DNA of 64,000 bases from Tenacibaculum aiptasiae (GTDB lineage Bacteria > Bacteroidota > Bacteroidia > Flavobacteriales > Flavobacteriaceae), in NCBI RefSeq assembly GCF_008806755.1, contig NZ_WAAU01000008.1, positions 62,530-126,529 on the forward strand. Direction: 5' to 3'. Under the pieces are notes generated by a model that saw nothing but the letters and a program-made list of their open reading frames with translations, was not told where the DNA came from and made no database searches. This document shows, piece by piece, positions 25,845 through 35,407 of the stretch. Each line of letters begins with the position of its first letter. The first letter of the stretch is position 1. The position numbers and the translations under genes are program-made.

Positions 25845-26714
25845 TTATTTATGTTCTATTTCTTGTTGAATTATTTTTACTGAATTTTCATTTGGTAAAA
25901 TAGGAAGGTTCAATTTATCACTTAAAACCTTAAGAAAAGAAGCACCAAGAAAAATAATTTGTGATGTATAATATACCCACAACATTATTAAAACTAAGAT
26001 ACTGGTTGCTCCAAAAGTGGTTGAAATATGACTTTTACTTAAATAAAAACTAATTAGATACTTACCAATCAAAAATAAAAAAGAGGTAAACAGTCCGCTT
26101 ATAATTACAGGTTTTAACTTGATTTTTGCATCTCCTAAATACATAAACATAATAGAGAACATAACAGAAGTAACTAGAAACGATATAACATGTTCGAAAG
26201 CATAAGAAAGTAAATAGTTATCTTGTAAATGATTAGAATGTTTTAGTAGGAAGCTGTTTACTGAAGTACTTATAATTAGTATTAAGAAAAGTGAAATAAG
26301 AATTAAAAAAGATAATAAGTGTTTTGTAAAATATTTTATAAGACTGTTTTTAGGTTTTTCTTTAATATTCCATATACTATTAAAAGCATTGTGTATTTGA
26401 CTAAACATTCCAGAAGCACTTAATATTAGTGTAGCAAAACCTAAAAGTGCTGTAAATACAGAATTATGATTGGTATGTTGGTTTTTTATAATTTCTTGAA
26501 TTTGTAATGAAGCTTCATTACCTAGCACATCTTTTAATTGGTTGAAAATTTCACCAGAAACTGCTTGTTTTCCAAAAACTAAACCAAGTATAGAAGTAAT
26601 AACTATTATAATGGGAAACAAAGAGAAAACTGTATAATATGCCAAAGCAGCACCTTTTTGAAAAGTATTACTATTGAAAAAGTAACTGAAAACATTTTTA
26701 AAAAAAGCAATCAT
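25845..26714 (-). CDS. YihY/BrkB-family inner membrane protein
   Basis: A protein of 289 aa with about six TM helices. KGAALAYYTVFSLFPIIIVI is the family's N-terminal motif and WNIKEKPKNSLIKYF the conserved loop. The C-terminal GATSILVLIMLWVYYTSQIIFLGASFLKV is the other strongly conserved helix pair. YihY/BrkB was once misassigned as RNase BN; its true activity is unknown. It is coupled to the upstream MscS gene by a one-base TAATG overlap. Confidence 0.9.
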   Translation of the reverse strand: MIAFFKNVFSYFFNSNTFQKGAALAYYTVFSLFPIIIVITSILGLVFGKQAVSGEIFNQLKDVLGNEASLQIQEIIKNQHTNHNSVFTALLGFATLILSASGMFSQIHNAFNSIWNIKEKPKNSLIKYFTKHLLSFLILISLFLILIISTSVNSFLLKHSNHLQDNYLLSYAFEHVISFLVTSVMFSIMFMYLGDAKIKLKPVIISGLFTSFLFLIGKYLISFYLSKSHISTTFGATSILVLIMLWVYYTSQIIFLGASFLKVLSDKLNLPILPNENSVKIIQQEIEHK

Positions 26715-27601
26715 TATTGTGTTTTAGTATGAATAGGTTTGTCAAAAATATTAACCCCTCCTTTAACATCAAAGTCTAATGTAGTAACATTATATGCAAT
26801 TGAGATATTTTCATCTTCAAAACGTTTTTTTATGCGAATAATAATATCACTTTTAGCTTCTAAAAAATCTTTTTGATGCTTAAAATTTATCCAAAAACGA
26901 ACTTCAAAGTTATAAGTTGAAGCACCAATATCTGTATAGTAAAAATCGATAGTTTCATTTTTAAGTAAGCTATCAATTTTATTAACTTCATCAAGAGCTA
27001 CAGATTTTACCTTTGTTAAATCATCACCATAAGAAACACCACTTTTTAAAACAATTCGTCTTTTACCGTATGTAGAGTAGTTGGTAAATGTATTGTTGTA
27101 AATTAATTGATTAGGAATAAATACTTCTTGTCCAGTTACTGTTTTTACAGAAGTAGTAATTAAACTAATGTTTTCTATAACTCCAAAAGTATTATCAATT
27201 TCAACCCAATCGCCAATTTTAAAGGGGTGTTGAACATTTAATAAAAAACCAGCAAATGCATTGGAAGCAATATCCTTAAAAGCAAAACCAGCAACAATAC
27301 CAACAATACCTGCACCGGCTAATAATTTAGTTAATAAGCTTTCTAAACCTAATACTTCAAGGGCTAAAAATGCTCCTGAAAATAAGAAGAAGAAGTATAT
27401 GAATGAAGCAATAATTTTTACTGCTTCAGGCTTGGATTTAAAAATTTTTGGATAAAATTTTTGTCCAAAATTTCTAAAAAACTTAGCAACAAAATAAAAA
27501 CTAATGAGAACTATTAAAGCCAATAAGACCTTAGGTAAAAATTCTACAATTGATTGTTGCCATTTATTTAATAAATGATTTATGTTTCTAATATCGTTCA
27601 T
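26714..27601 (-). CDS. Mechanosensitive ion channel, MscS family
   Basis: A protein of 295 aa. About three TM helices lead into the pore-lining helix rich in Gly/Ala (LAGAGIVGIVAGFAFKDIASNAFAGFLLN), then the beta domain with HPFKIGDWVEIDNTFGVIENISLITTSVKT and the C-terminal alpha/beta domain. It releases solutes on hypo-osmotic shock from the inner membrane. It is the first gene of an operon with YihY. Confidence 0.93.
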   Translation of the reverse strand: MNDIRNINHLLNKWQQSIVEFLPKVLLALIVLISFYFVAKFFRNFGQKFYPKIFKSKPEAVKIIASFIYFFFLFSGAFLALEVLGLESLLTKLLAGAGIVGIVAGFAFKDIASNAFAGFLLNVQHPFKIGDWVEIDNTFGVIENISLITTSVKTVTGQEVFIPNQLIYNNTFTNYSTYGKRRIVLKSGVSYGDDLTKVKSVALDEVNKIDSLLKNETIDFYYTDIGASTYNFEVRFWINFKHQKDFLEAKSDIIIRIKKRFEDENISIAYNVTTLDFDVKGGVNIFDKPIHTKTQ

Positions 27602-27609
27602 TAATTAAT

Positions 27610-28890
27610 CTATCTTTTTCGTTCAGTTTTCTTGTAAATAAATTCGGCAAGGAAACAAAACAGAATAATCCCTAAAGCTATAAATACATCCAATTTACTT
27701 ACTGAATAATGTTGAACCAATAAAGCTATCATGGCTACTGTACAAAGAATAAAACCTAATAAAGGAATTATTTTTTTACCATTTACCTCTTTGTATAATT
27801 TAAATCCAACATAGTTTACCACAGCAAAAATTAGTAAAAATCCAACGCTCCCTGCTGTAGAAATACTTTCTAATTTTAAAGTATTTACTAAAATAATGGT
27901 AGCGACTGCTGTTATTAACAAACCAATAGGTTGGTTCCATAGTTTGCGAGTAAATTCACAAGGTAATTCGTCATCTTCAGCAATTTCATAATTAACTCTA
28001 GTACCACCATATAAAGAAGCATTAATAGCAGAAAATGTTGATATTAATGCAGCAACAGTAATAATTGTAAATCCAATTTTACCAAGCATAGGTTTAGCAG
28101 CTTCAGCTAATACGTAATCTTGAGCAGTAGCAATATCAGAAAAAGCTAAAGACCCAACAGTCACAGCCGCAATTATAATATATAATAAAATTACAAAAAG
28201 AACAGACCAATAATAAGCTCTTGGAATATTTTTTTCAGGATTTTCAATGTCAGGAGCAGCGTTGGCTATAAGTTCAAAACCTTCGTAGGCAACAAAAATA
28301 ACCATACCAGCTGTTAATAATTTAAAAGGAGACTCCCAGTGTTCTGGAGATAATTGCTCTAAATGTGGATTACCAAATAATCCATACAAACCAACAACCA
28401 CAAAACTTAATAAAATTATGAGTTTAATAATTACTGCATAAGATTCAATTTTACCTACTACTGCAATACTGTAATAATTTATAGCGGTAGCTAAAATTAC
28501 AATTCCGGTAGCATAAATATGAGAGTCAACTATTTTGTCGCTAGTCAATTGAAGTAGGTTAGGGGCATAAGAACCAAATGCTGATGCGTATAAAGCTAAC
28601 ATGATAATATAGCTTACCCACAATAAATTATTAATTCCTCCACTAAAAATACTAATACCAAATCCTTGATTAATAAATTTTACAGTTCCACCACGATCTG
28701 GATATTTTAGAGAAAGTTTTACATAGCTATAAGAAGTAATTAAGGCAATTAGTCCAGCAATTAAAAAAGAAATTGGAGTTCCACCTTTAGCCATGGCTGC
28801 TGCTAAACCTAGAACAGCAAAAATTCCACCACCTACCATTCCACCTATACCAATAGACATGGCTTCTTTTAAACCAATTTTTTTTGACAT
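27610..28890 (-). CDS. APC-superfamily amino acid permease
   Basis: A protein of 426 aa with about twelve TM helices. The first helix begins GLKEAMSIGIGGMVGGGIFAVLG, the unwound substrate-binding segment of APC carriers. FKLLTAGMVIFVAYEGFELIANAAPDIENPEKNIPRAYYWSV is the helix 6 signature. It probably imports an amino acid by proton symport; the substrate cannot be told. The 8-bp gap to MscS is downstream, so it may share transcripts. Confidence 0.9.
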   Translation of the reverse strand: MSKKIGLKEAMSIGIGGMVGGGIFAVLGLAAAMAKGGTPISFLIAGLIALITSYSYVKLSLKYPDRGGTVKFINQGFGISIFSGGINNLLWVSYIIMLALYASAFGSYAPNLLQLTSDKIVDSHIYATGIVILATAINYYSIAVVGKIESYAVIIKLIILLSFVVVGLYGLFGNPHLEQLSPEHWESPFKLLTAGMVIFVAYEGFELIANAAPDIENPEKNIPRAYYWSVLFVILLYIIIAAVTVGSLAFSDIATAQDYVLAEAAKPMLGKIGFTIITVAALISTFSAINASLYGGTRVNYEIAEDDELPCEFTRKLWNQPIGLLITAVATIILVNTLKLESISTAGSVGFLLIFAVVNYVGFKLYKEVNGKKIIPLLGFILCTVAMIALLVQHYSVSKLDVFIALGIILFCFLAEFIYKKTERKR

Positions 28891-28976
28891 AATTATGTGT
28901 GTTAGTTTGAAAAACTTAAATATATAAAAAATAGTAATTTACTATTTTCTTTATTGTAAGCTTTCGTTTATTAAAA

Positions 28977-28997
28977 AAAGGAGCATTATGCTCCTTT
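28977..28997 (-). terminator. Intrinsic terminator of lptB
   Basis: A 10-bp perfect stem (AAAGGAGCAT / ATGCTCCTTT) with a one-base centre. Read on the minus strand it is followed by a T-run (TTTTTTTAA), just after the lptB stop. Confidence 0.8.
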
Positions 28998-29007
28998 ATA
29001 TTATGTT

Positions 29008-29742
29008 TTAAAATTTTTTCTTCTTTAATTCGAAGTCTTTACCTAGGTATACTTTACGTACCATTTCATCAGCAGCAAGTTCTTCAGGTGTTCCTTCTTT
29101 TAAAATACCTCCATTATACATTAAGTAAGTTCTATCAGTAATAGCTAAGGTTGCTTGTACATCATGATCGGTAATTAAGATACCAATGTTTTTGTTTTTA
29201 AGCTGAGCTACAATACCTTGAATATCTTCAACGGCAATTGGATCAACTCCAGCAAAAGGTTCATCTAACAAGATAAATTTTGGGTCAGAAGCTAAACAAC
29301 GTGCTATTTCAGTTCTACGACGCTCACCTCCAGAAAGTAAATCACCTCTATTTTTACGAACGTGACCAAGGCTAAATTCATCAATTAACTCTTCTAAACG
29401 TTCTTTTCTTTCGGCTTTTGTTCTATCTGTAAATTCTAAAACAGATAAGATGTTGTCTTCAACAGACAACTTTCTAAAAACAGATGCTTCTTGAGCTAGA
29501 TAACCAATTCCTTTTTGAGCACGTTTATACATAGCATCAGTAGTAATTTCTTCATCATCTAAGAAAATATGACCTTCATTAGGTTTTATCATACCTACAA
29601 TCATGTAAAAAGAAGTGGTTTTACCAGCTCCATTTGGACCAAGTAAACCTATAATTTCTCCTTGTTCAACCTCTAAAGATATTCCTTTTACAACTTTTCT
29701 ACTACCGTAAACTTTTTGTATGTTATCTGCTCTTAACTTCAT
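29008..29742 (-). CDS. lptB: LPS export ABC transporter ATP-binding protein LptB
   Basis: A protein of 244 aa. Walker [10 protein letters not shown], signature [14 protein letters not shown], Walker [14 protein letters not shown] and the switch His in [19 protein letters not shown] match LptB closely. It powers LPS extraction from the inner membrane with LptFG, which are not in this window. [35 protein letters not shown] is the normal Bacteroidota LptB N-terminus in content. Confidence 0.94.
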   Translation of the reverse strand: MKLRADNIQKVYGSRKVVKGISLEVEQGEIIGLLGPNGAGKTTSFYMIVGMIKPNEGHIFLDDEEITTDAMYKRAQKGIGYLAQEASVFRKLSVEDNILSVLEFTDRTKAERKERLEELIDEFSLGHVRKNRGDLLSGGERRRTEIARCLASDPKFILLDEPFAGVDPIAVEDIQGIVAQLKNKNIGILITDHDVQATLAITDRTYLMYNGGILKEGTPEELAADEMVRKVYLGKDFELKKKKF

Positions 29743-29817
29743 TAATTATAACTAATTTATTTCTGAATAGTTTTACGAAAGTACTGTAAAACTACTAATA
29801 GAAGACTTAATAATCTG

Positions 29818-30168
29818 TTAACTGTTTTCTTCTTCTAGTGCTTCCCAAAATTCAACAGCTCTTCTCAAATGAGGAATTACTATGGTACCACCAACTAATG
29901 TAGCAATACTCATTGTTTCCATCATTTCTTCTTTAGAAACACCGTTTTTATATGAACTTTCTAGGTGATAAGCTATACAGTCATCACAACGTAAAACTGC
30001 AGAAGCGACTAAACCTAATAATTCTTTAGTTTTTACAGATAAATGGCCTTCTTTGTACGCGTTTGTATCTAAGTTAAAAATACGCTTGATTACTTTATTA
30101 TCAGAAGCTAAAATCTTATCGTTCATTTTAGCTCTATAGTCGTTAAACTCTTGGACTTTTTGTGACAT
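29818..30168 (-). CDS. Carboxymuconolactone decarboxylase/AhpD-like protein
   Basis: A protein of 116 aa, all helical. The core SAVLRCDDCIAYHLESSYKNGVSKEEMME contains a CxxC pair followed by His three residues later, as in AhpD-type peroxidase-linked proteins rather than true decarboxylases. A redox role is therefore likely. The start overlaps the 3' end of tatC by 26 bp; the MSQKVQEFNDYRAKM start is favoured because it covers the typical N-terminal helix. Confidence 0.85.
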   Translation of the reverse strand: MSQKVQEFNDYRAKMNDKILASDNKVIKRIFNLDTNAYKEGHLSVKTKELLGLVASAVLRCDDCIAYHLESSYKNGVSKEEMMETMSIATLVGGTIVIPHLRRAVEFWEALEEENS

Positions 30169-30961
30169 TTTTTTGTTGTTTTTTTATAACAAATTGAGAT
30201 ACATAAATACTTAATTCATATAAAATCATAATTGGTACTGATACAATTACCTGACTAGCAACATCTGGTGGTGTTATGATAGCCGATAAAATTAATACAA
30301 GAACCAATGCATGTTTTCTATATTTTCTTAAAAACTGTGGGGTTACTAACCCTATTTTAGTTAAGAAAAAGATGATTACAGGTAGTTCGAAAAATACAGC
30401 AACACCTAACAAGGTATTTGTAATTAAACTAATGTAGGCACCTAATTTAAAGTTTTTCACAATAGCATCTCCAATAGAAAAATTATAAAAGAAGTATACC
30501 GACATTGGTAAAATTACATAGTAACTGAATAATACTCCTAAAAAGAATAAAAAAGAAGAAGTAAAAATAAAACCTCTAGACTTTTTTCTTTCTGAACTAT
30601 GTAAGCCAGGAGCAACAAATCTCCAAAATTCCCATAAGATGTATGGAAAAGCAATAACAAAACCTAAAATTAATGACGACCAAATACCTGTCATTAATTC
30701 TTCAGTAGGATTTAAAACTTGTAATTCTTGTGCAAATTCTATTTTACAAAAACTACTATCAATTCCAATAGCTGAAAAAACTCTACAAAAGAATTGGTAG
30801 GTAGCAAAGTCTGGCTTTAAATGAGCTAATAAAATTTCATTAAAAACAAAATTAATATTAACAAATATGATTATAGCAACTATAAAAATAGAAGCAAAAC
30901 TTCTTACCAAATGCCATCTTAATTCTTCAAGATGGTCTAAAAAAGACATTTCTTTAGCCAT
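30143..30961 (-). CDS. tatC: Sec-independent protein translocase TatC
   Basis: A protein of 272 aa with six TM helices. The N-terminal FLDHLEELRWHLVRSF is the TatC signature that binds the twin-arginine signal, FPYILWEFWRFVAPGLHSSERK follows, and ALVLVLILSAIITPPDVASQVIVSVPI lies near the end. It forms the Tat receptor for folded proteins. It lies between kdsD and the AhpD-like gene in one operon; tatA is not in this window. Confidence 0.95.
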   Translation of the reverse strand: MAKEMSFLDHLEELRWHLVRSFASIFIVAIIIFVNINFVFNEILLAHLKPDFATYQFFCRVFSAIGIDSSFCKIEFAQELQVLNPTEELMTGIWSSLILGFVIAFPYILWEFWRFVAPGLHSSERKKSRGFIFTSSFLFFLGVLFSYYVILPMSVYFFYNFSIGDAIVKNFKLGAYISLITNTLLGVAVFFELPVIIFFLTKIGLVTPQFLRKYRKHALVLVLILSAIITPPDVASQVIVSVPIMILYELSIYVSQFVIKKQQKNVTKSPRV

Positions 30962-31933
30962 TTAAAATATACCTTCTTTAATTAAATCATGTAAATGAAC
31001 CACACCTACATAATTATCATCATTATCTGTAACTAAAATTTGTGTAATACTATTGTTTTCTAGTGTTTCTAGGGCTTTTACAGCCATAGCATCAACATTA
31101 ATAGTTTTTGGGTTCTTACTCATAATGTCTTCTGCAGTTAATTCATCTATCTTAGTCGTTTTACTAAGCATTCTACGAATGTCACCATCAGTAATGATTC
31201 CTAATAATTTATTATCATTATTAACAACAGCAGTTACCCCTAATCTTTTTTCTGAAATTTCAACAATAACATTGGTTATTTTATCAGTAATAGTAACTTT
31301 AGGTAAAAGATTGTTTTTAATTAAATCTGATACACGTAAATATAAACGTTTACCTAAAGCTCCTCCTGGATGATATTTAGCAAAATCACTACTTGTAAAA
31401 CCACGTAAATCTAACAAACAAACAGCCAAAGCATCACCTAATACTAACTGAGCAGTAGTACTGGTGGTTGGTGCTAAATTGTTAGGGCAAGCTTCTTTTT
31501 CAACAAAAGAATTCAATAAGAAATCTGCGTTTTTTCCTAAAAAAGAATCAGGATTCCCAGTAATGGCTACAATTTTGTTATTTGAATTTTTAATAAGAGG
31601 AACTAACACCTTTATTTCAGGAGTATTTCCACTTTTAGAAATACAAATTACTACATCATCTCTTTGAACATTTCCTAAATCTCCATGTATGGCATCAGCG
31701 GCATGCATAAAAACAGCAGGAGTACCAGTAGAATTAAAAGTAGCAACCATTTTATTGGCAATATTTGCACTTTTACCAATTCCAGTAACAATTACTCGTC
31801 CTTTAGAATTAAAGATAAAATTAACAGCGTCAACAAATGAACTGTCTAATAAATTTGCTAAATTAGCAATAGCATTACTTTCTAAAAGTATAGTTTCTTT
31901 TGCTGTTGAGAGAATAGCGTTTGCGTCTTTCAA
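30962..31933 (-). CDS. kdsD: Arabinose-5-phosphate isomerase (KpsF/GutQ family)
   Basis: A protein of 323 aa. An N-terminal SIS sugar-isomerase domain (VIVTGIGKSANIANKMVATFNSTGTPAVFMHAADAIHGDLG, CISKSGNTPEI, APTTSTTAQLVLGDALAV) precedes two CBS domains (about 205-323). It converts ribulose-5-phosphate to arabinose-5-phosphate, the first step to Kdo of the LPS core. It starts the kdsD-tatC-AhpD-like operon and ends one base before tatC begins. Confidence 0.93.
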   Translation of the reverse strand: MKDANAILSTAKETILLESNAIANLANLLDSSFVDAVNFIFNSKGRVIVTGIGKSANIANKMVATFNSTGTPAVFMHAADAIHGDLGNVQRDDVVICISKSGNTPEIKVLVPLIKNSNNKIVAITGNPDSFLGKNADFLLNSFVEKEACPNNLAPTTSTTAQLVLGDALAVCLLDLRGFTSSDFAKYHPGGALGKRLYLRVSDLIKNNLLPKVTITDKITNVIVEISEKRLGVTAVVNNDNKLLGIITDGDIRRMLSKTTKIDELTAEDIMSKNPKTINVDAMAVKALETLENNSITQILVTDNDDNYVGVVHLHDLIKEGIF

Positions 31934-32077
31934 GTTAAAAAAGTTTTAAGTAAAATTTAAAGTGTAAAAGTAGGAATATTTAAGAAGAAAAACTTTTTAA
32001 TAAAAAGAAAATTTCTTTCTTATTTGTAATAGTTTTTTTGTAGTTTAGTTCTCATTTTTAATTTTTGATATTAGAAG

Positions 32078-34276
32078 ATGAATATAGAGCAGTCGGAGTT
32101 ATATGGATCATTAAAAAAAATATTTGGTTTTAACCAATTTAAAGGTCTACAAGAGGATGTAGTAAATAGCATCCTAAGGAATGAAAACACTTTTGTAATA
32201 ATGCCAACGGGGGGCGGAAAATCATTATGTTATCAGTTACCAGCGTTAATGAAGGATGGAACAGCCATAGTTGTTTCACCATTAATTGCATTAATGAAAA
32301 ATCAAGTCGATGCCATTAGAGGTATTTCGGAACATCATGGGATAGCCCATGTATTAAACTCGTCTTTAAACAAGTCTGAAGTTGCGCAAGTAAAATCAGA
32401 TATTGAGACTGGAATAACTAAGTTACTATATGTAGCCCCAGAATCATTGATTAAAGAAGAGTATGTTGATTTTTTAAGAAAGCAAAAGATTTCTTTTGTA
32501 GCAATTGATGAGGCACATTGTATCTCTGAATGGGGACACGATTTTAGGCCTGAGTATAGAAATTTGCGTACTATTATTAAGCAGATAGATAATGTGCCTA
32601 TTATAGGTTTAACAGCTACTGCAACTGAAAAAGTACAAGAAGATATACTTAAAACCCTTGGTATGAGTGATGCTAATGTTTTTAAAGCATCATTTAACAG
32701 ATCCAATTTGTTTTATGAGGTGCGTCCTAAAACAAAGGAGATTGAAAAGGATATTATTCGCTTTATTAAACAGCGATCAGGAAAAACAGGAATTATTTAC
32801 TGTTTAAGTCGTAAAAAAGTGGAGGAAATAGCCCAGGTATTACAAGTAAATGGAATCAATGCACTTCCTTATCACGCAGGTTTAGACGCCAAAACAAGAG
32901 CAAAACATCAAGATATGTTTTTGATGGAAGATTGCGATGTTATTGTGGCAACTATTGCTTTTGGTATGGGAATAGATAAACCAGATGTTCGTTATGTAAT
33001 TCATCATGATATTCCTAAAAGTTTAGAAAGTTATTATCAAGAAACAGGTAGAGCTGGACGAGATGGAGGAGAAGGTTACTGTTTAACTTTTTATTCATAC
33101 AAAGACATAGAAAAGCTTGAAAAATTCATGGCTAATAAACCAGTTGCAGAACAGGAGGTTGGTCATGCATTATTGCAAGAAGTTGTAGGGTATGCAGAAA
33201 CATCAATGAATAGGCGTAAGTACTTGCTTCATTATTTTGGAGAAGAATTTGATGAAGTTAACGGTGAAGGAGCAGATATGGATGACAATATGCGTAACCC
33301 TAAAAAGAAGCACGAAGCCAAGGATGAAGTAGTTACTTTACTATCTATAATAAAAGATACTAATGAAATGTATAAGCCTAAAGAAGTGGTAAATACAATT
33401 ATTGGTAAAGAAAATGCCCTATTAAAATCTCACAAAACTACAGGACAACCTTTCTTTGGAGTAGGTAAAGATAAAAGCAATCATTATTGGATGGCTCTTA
33501 TACGTCAGGTGTTGGTTGCAGATTTAATTAGAAAAGAGATCGAGCAATACGGTGTTTTAAAACTAACCGAAGAAGGTAAAAAGTTTATAGCTAATCCAGA
33601 ATCATTTATGATGACAGAGAATCATGTATATGATACAGATGATGATGGAACTATTATAACAAATACCAAATCAGCTGGTGGAGGCGTAGATAACAAGTTA
33701 GTAGAAATGCTAAAAGATTTGCGTAAGAGTGTAGGTAAGCGTTTAGGAGTGCCTCCTTTTGCAGTATTTCAAGATCCTTCTATAGATGATATGGCTTTAA
33801 AATATCCTATTACTTTAGAAGAATTATCAAAAGTTCATGGAGTAGGAGAAGGTAAGGCTAAAAAGTACGGAAAAGACTTTATAAAGCTTATTACAAATTA
33901 TGTTGAAGAGAACGATATTATGCGTCCTGACGATTTAATTGTAAAAAGTACAGGTGTTAATTCTGGATTAAAGCTATTTATTATTCAAAATACAGATAGA
34001 AAATTACCTTTAGAAGATATAGCCAAATCAAAAGGATTGGAAATGGCTGAACTTATAAAAGAAATGGAAGCTATTGTATTTTCTGGAACAAAATTGAATA
34101 TTGATTATGCTGTGGATGACTTGTTAGATGAAGATCAGCAAGAAGAGATTCATGATTATTTTATGGAGTCAGAGACTGATAAAATACAAGAGGCATTAGA
34201 TGAGTTTGATGGAGATTATGATGATGAAGAATTACGTTTAATGCGTATAAAGTTTACAAGTGATATTGCTAACTAA
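32078..34276 (+). CDS. recQ: ATP-dependent DNA helicase RecQ
   Basis: A protein of 732 aa. Walker A PTGGGKSLCYQLPAL, the DEAH box AIDEAHCISEWGHDFRPEY, motif III GLTATATEKVQ, motif VI QETGRAGRDGGEG. The RQC region (about 350-520) is followed by an HRDC domain (PPFAVFQDPSIDDMALKYPITLEEL) and a RecQ-like helical C-terminal tail (KLFIIQNTDRKLPLEDIAKSKGLEMAELI), which makes it longer than E. coli RecQ. It unwinds DNA 3'-5' in recombination repair. Confidence 0.95.
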   Translation: MNIEQSELYGSLKKIFGFNQFKGLQEDVVNSILRNENTFVIMPTGGGKSLCYQLPALMKDGTAIVVSPLIALMKNQVDAIRGISEHHGIAHVLNSSLNKSEVAQVKSDIETGITKLLYVAPESLIKEEYVDFLRKQKISFVAIDEAHCISEWGHDFRPEYRNLRTIIKQIDNVPIIGLTATATEKVQEDILKTLGMSDANVFKASFNRSNLFYEVRPKTKEIEKDIIRFIKQRSGKTGIIYCLSRKKVEEIAQVLQVNGINALPYHAGLDAKTRAKHQDMFLMEDCDVIVATIAFGMGIDKPDVRYVIHHDIPKSLESYYQETGRAGRDGGEGYCLTFYSYKDIEKLEKFMANKPVAEQEVGHALLQEVVGYAETSMNRRKYLLHYFGEEFDEVNGEGADMDDNMRNPKKKHEAKDEVVTLLSIIKDTNEMYKPKEVVNTIIGKENALLKSHKTTGQPFFGVGKDKSNHYWMALIRQVLVADLIRKEIEQYGVLKLTEEGKKFIANPESFMMTENHVYDTDDDGTIITNTKSAGGGVDNKLVEMLKDLRKSVGKRLGVPPFAVFQDPSIDDMALKYPITLEELSKVHGVGEGKAKKYGKDFIKLITNYVEENDIMRPDDLIVKSTGVNSGLKLFIIQNTDRKLPLEDIAKSKGLEMAELIKEMEAIVFSGTKLNIDYAVDDLLDEDQQEEIHDYFMESETDKIQEALDEFDGDYDDEELRLMRIKFTSDIAN

Positions 34277-34311
34277 TAGCCATATCAGTTAATTAAAAGT
34301 AAAGTTAAAGA

Positions 34312-34905
34312 ATGAACGAAAAAGTAGTACAATATATTACTGATAAAAATAATTGGACGCAAGAGTTAAATCTCTTGCGTTCGGTTTTAATAGAGTTACC
34401 TTTAGAGGAAACTATAAAATGGGGATCGCCAGTTTATGTTTATAAAGGTAAAAACATTGTTGGAATGTCTGCCTTTAAAAACTATTGTGGTTTGTGGTTT
34501 TTTCAAGGGAGTTTTTTAAAAGACGATCAAAAAATTTTAGAAAATGCTCAAGAGGGAAAGACTAAAGCAATGCGTCAATGGCGCTTTTATAAGATAGAAG
34601 AAATAGATGTTGACTTGTTAAAATCTTATGTTCTTGAAGCTATTAAAAATTCTGAAGAAGGAAAGGAATTAAAGCCTAAGAGAAATACAAAACCATTAAT
34701 AATACCAGACGAACTACAATCTGAATTAGATAAAGACGAAAAGCTAAAAGAAAGCTTTGAAAAATTTACCTTAAGTAAAAAAAGAGAGTTCTCTGATCAT
34801 ATTTCAGAAGCTAAAAGAGAAGCAACTAAATTAAAACGATTAGAAAAAATAATACCAATGATTTTAAATGGAGTTGGGTTATATGATAAATATAAAAACT
34901 GCTAG
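34312..34905 (+). CDS. YdeI-like protein (DUF1801 plus OmdA-type tail)
   Basis: A protein of 197 aa. The N-terminal half (LRSVLIELPLEETIKWGSPVYVYKGKNIVGMSAFKNYCGLWFFQG) is a DUF1801/YdhG fold. The C-terminal half (PDELQSELDKDEKLKESFEKFTLSKKREFSDHISEAKREATKLKRLEKIIPMI) is the bacteriocin-protection YdeI/OmpD-associated helix. The molecular function is not known. It follows recQ by 35 bp and may be co-transcribed. Confidence 0.8.
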   Translation: MNEKVVQYITDKNNWTQELNLLRSVLIELPLEETIKWGSPVYVYKGKNIVGMSAFKNYCGLWFFQGSFLKDDQKILENAQEGKTKAMRQWRFYKIEEIDVDLLKSYVLEAIKNSEEGKELKPKRNTKPLIIPDELQSELDKDEKLKESFEKFTLSKKREFSDHISEAKREATKLKRLEKIIPMILNGVGLYDKYKNC

Positions 34906-35276
34906 TTATTTATAGTTATTGATTTAACAGTCGCTGTAGAATCACATCTAACAACGTAAAGATCAATGTGATCTAAGCTATCTTTACCAGTAATAAAATA
35001 CTCAGCGCAAGGTTTTAAACGTGGTTTACTTTTTCCAAAGTTAACATCACCATATTTTAAAATATTGGAGATAGTAGCGGTGTCTATAGGAGAATTTGTT
35101 AACGTTTGTTGAGCACTGTTTGAAAATAAGCGCTTTTTAATACGGATAGTTTTTAAAGTACGTGCATCCATACCATAATCAAAAGTAACATCTTTTCCTT
35201 TCCAAATAAAAAGTACAACTATTGATCCAAGAGCTAAACCTATAAGGTAGTAGCCAAAACGTTTTAATAAATTCAT
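34902..35276 (-). CDS. Hypothetical membrane-anchored protein (possibly DUF4258)
   Basis: A protein of 124 aa with one N-terminal TM helix (LLKRFGYYLIGLALGSIVVLFIW) and a periplasmic domain. YGMDARTLKTIRIKKRLFS and the two cysteines in KPCAEYFITG and YVVRCDST are the main landmarks; the Cys pair could form a disulfide. I recall similar flavobacterial proteins labelled DUF4258, but this is uncertain. Its 3' end overlaps the YdeI-like gene by 4 bp. Confidence 0.65.
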   Translation of the reverse strand: MNLLKRFGYYLIGLALGSIVVLFIWKGKDVTFDYGMDARTLKTIRIKKRLFSNSAQQTLTNSPIDTATISNILKYGDVNFGKSKPRLKPCAEYFITGKDSLDHIDLYVVRCDSTATVKSITINN

Positions 35277-35325
35277 AATTTAATTTTGAGCTGCAAAAGT
35301 ATTGATAAAAAAAATATTCCCAATG

Positions 35326-35359
35326 AAACAGCGCAATCTTTTTACAGATTACGCTGTTT
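35326..35359 (-). terminator. Candidate terminator hairpin
   Basis: ACAGCG-C-AATCT pairs with AGATT-A-CGCTGT around a short loop. On the minus strand the odd pair becomes a U-G wobble, so the stem is better there. It lies past the end of the four-gene operon (last stop at 35408). The T-run is short. Confidence 0.5.
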
Positions 35360-35407
35360 TGTTGCTATTAACTTTCTACTAATAGCATTCTCCCCAAACA
35401 ATACCTA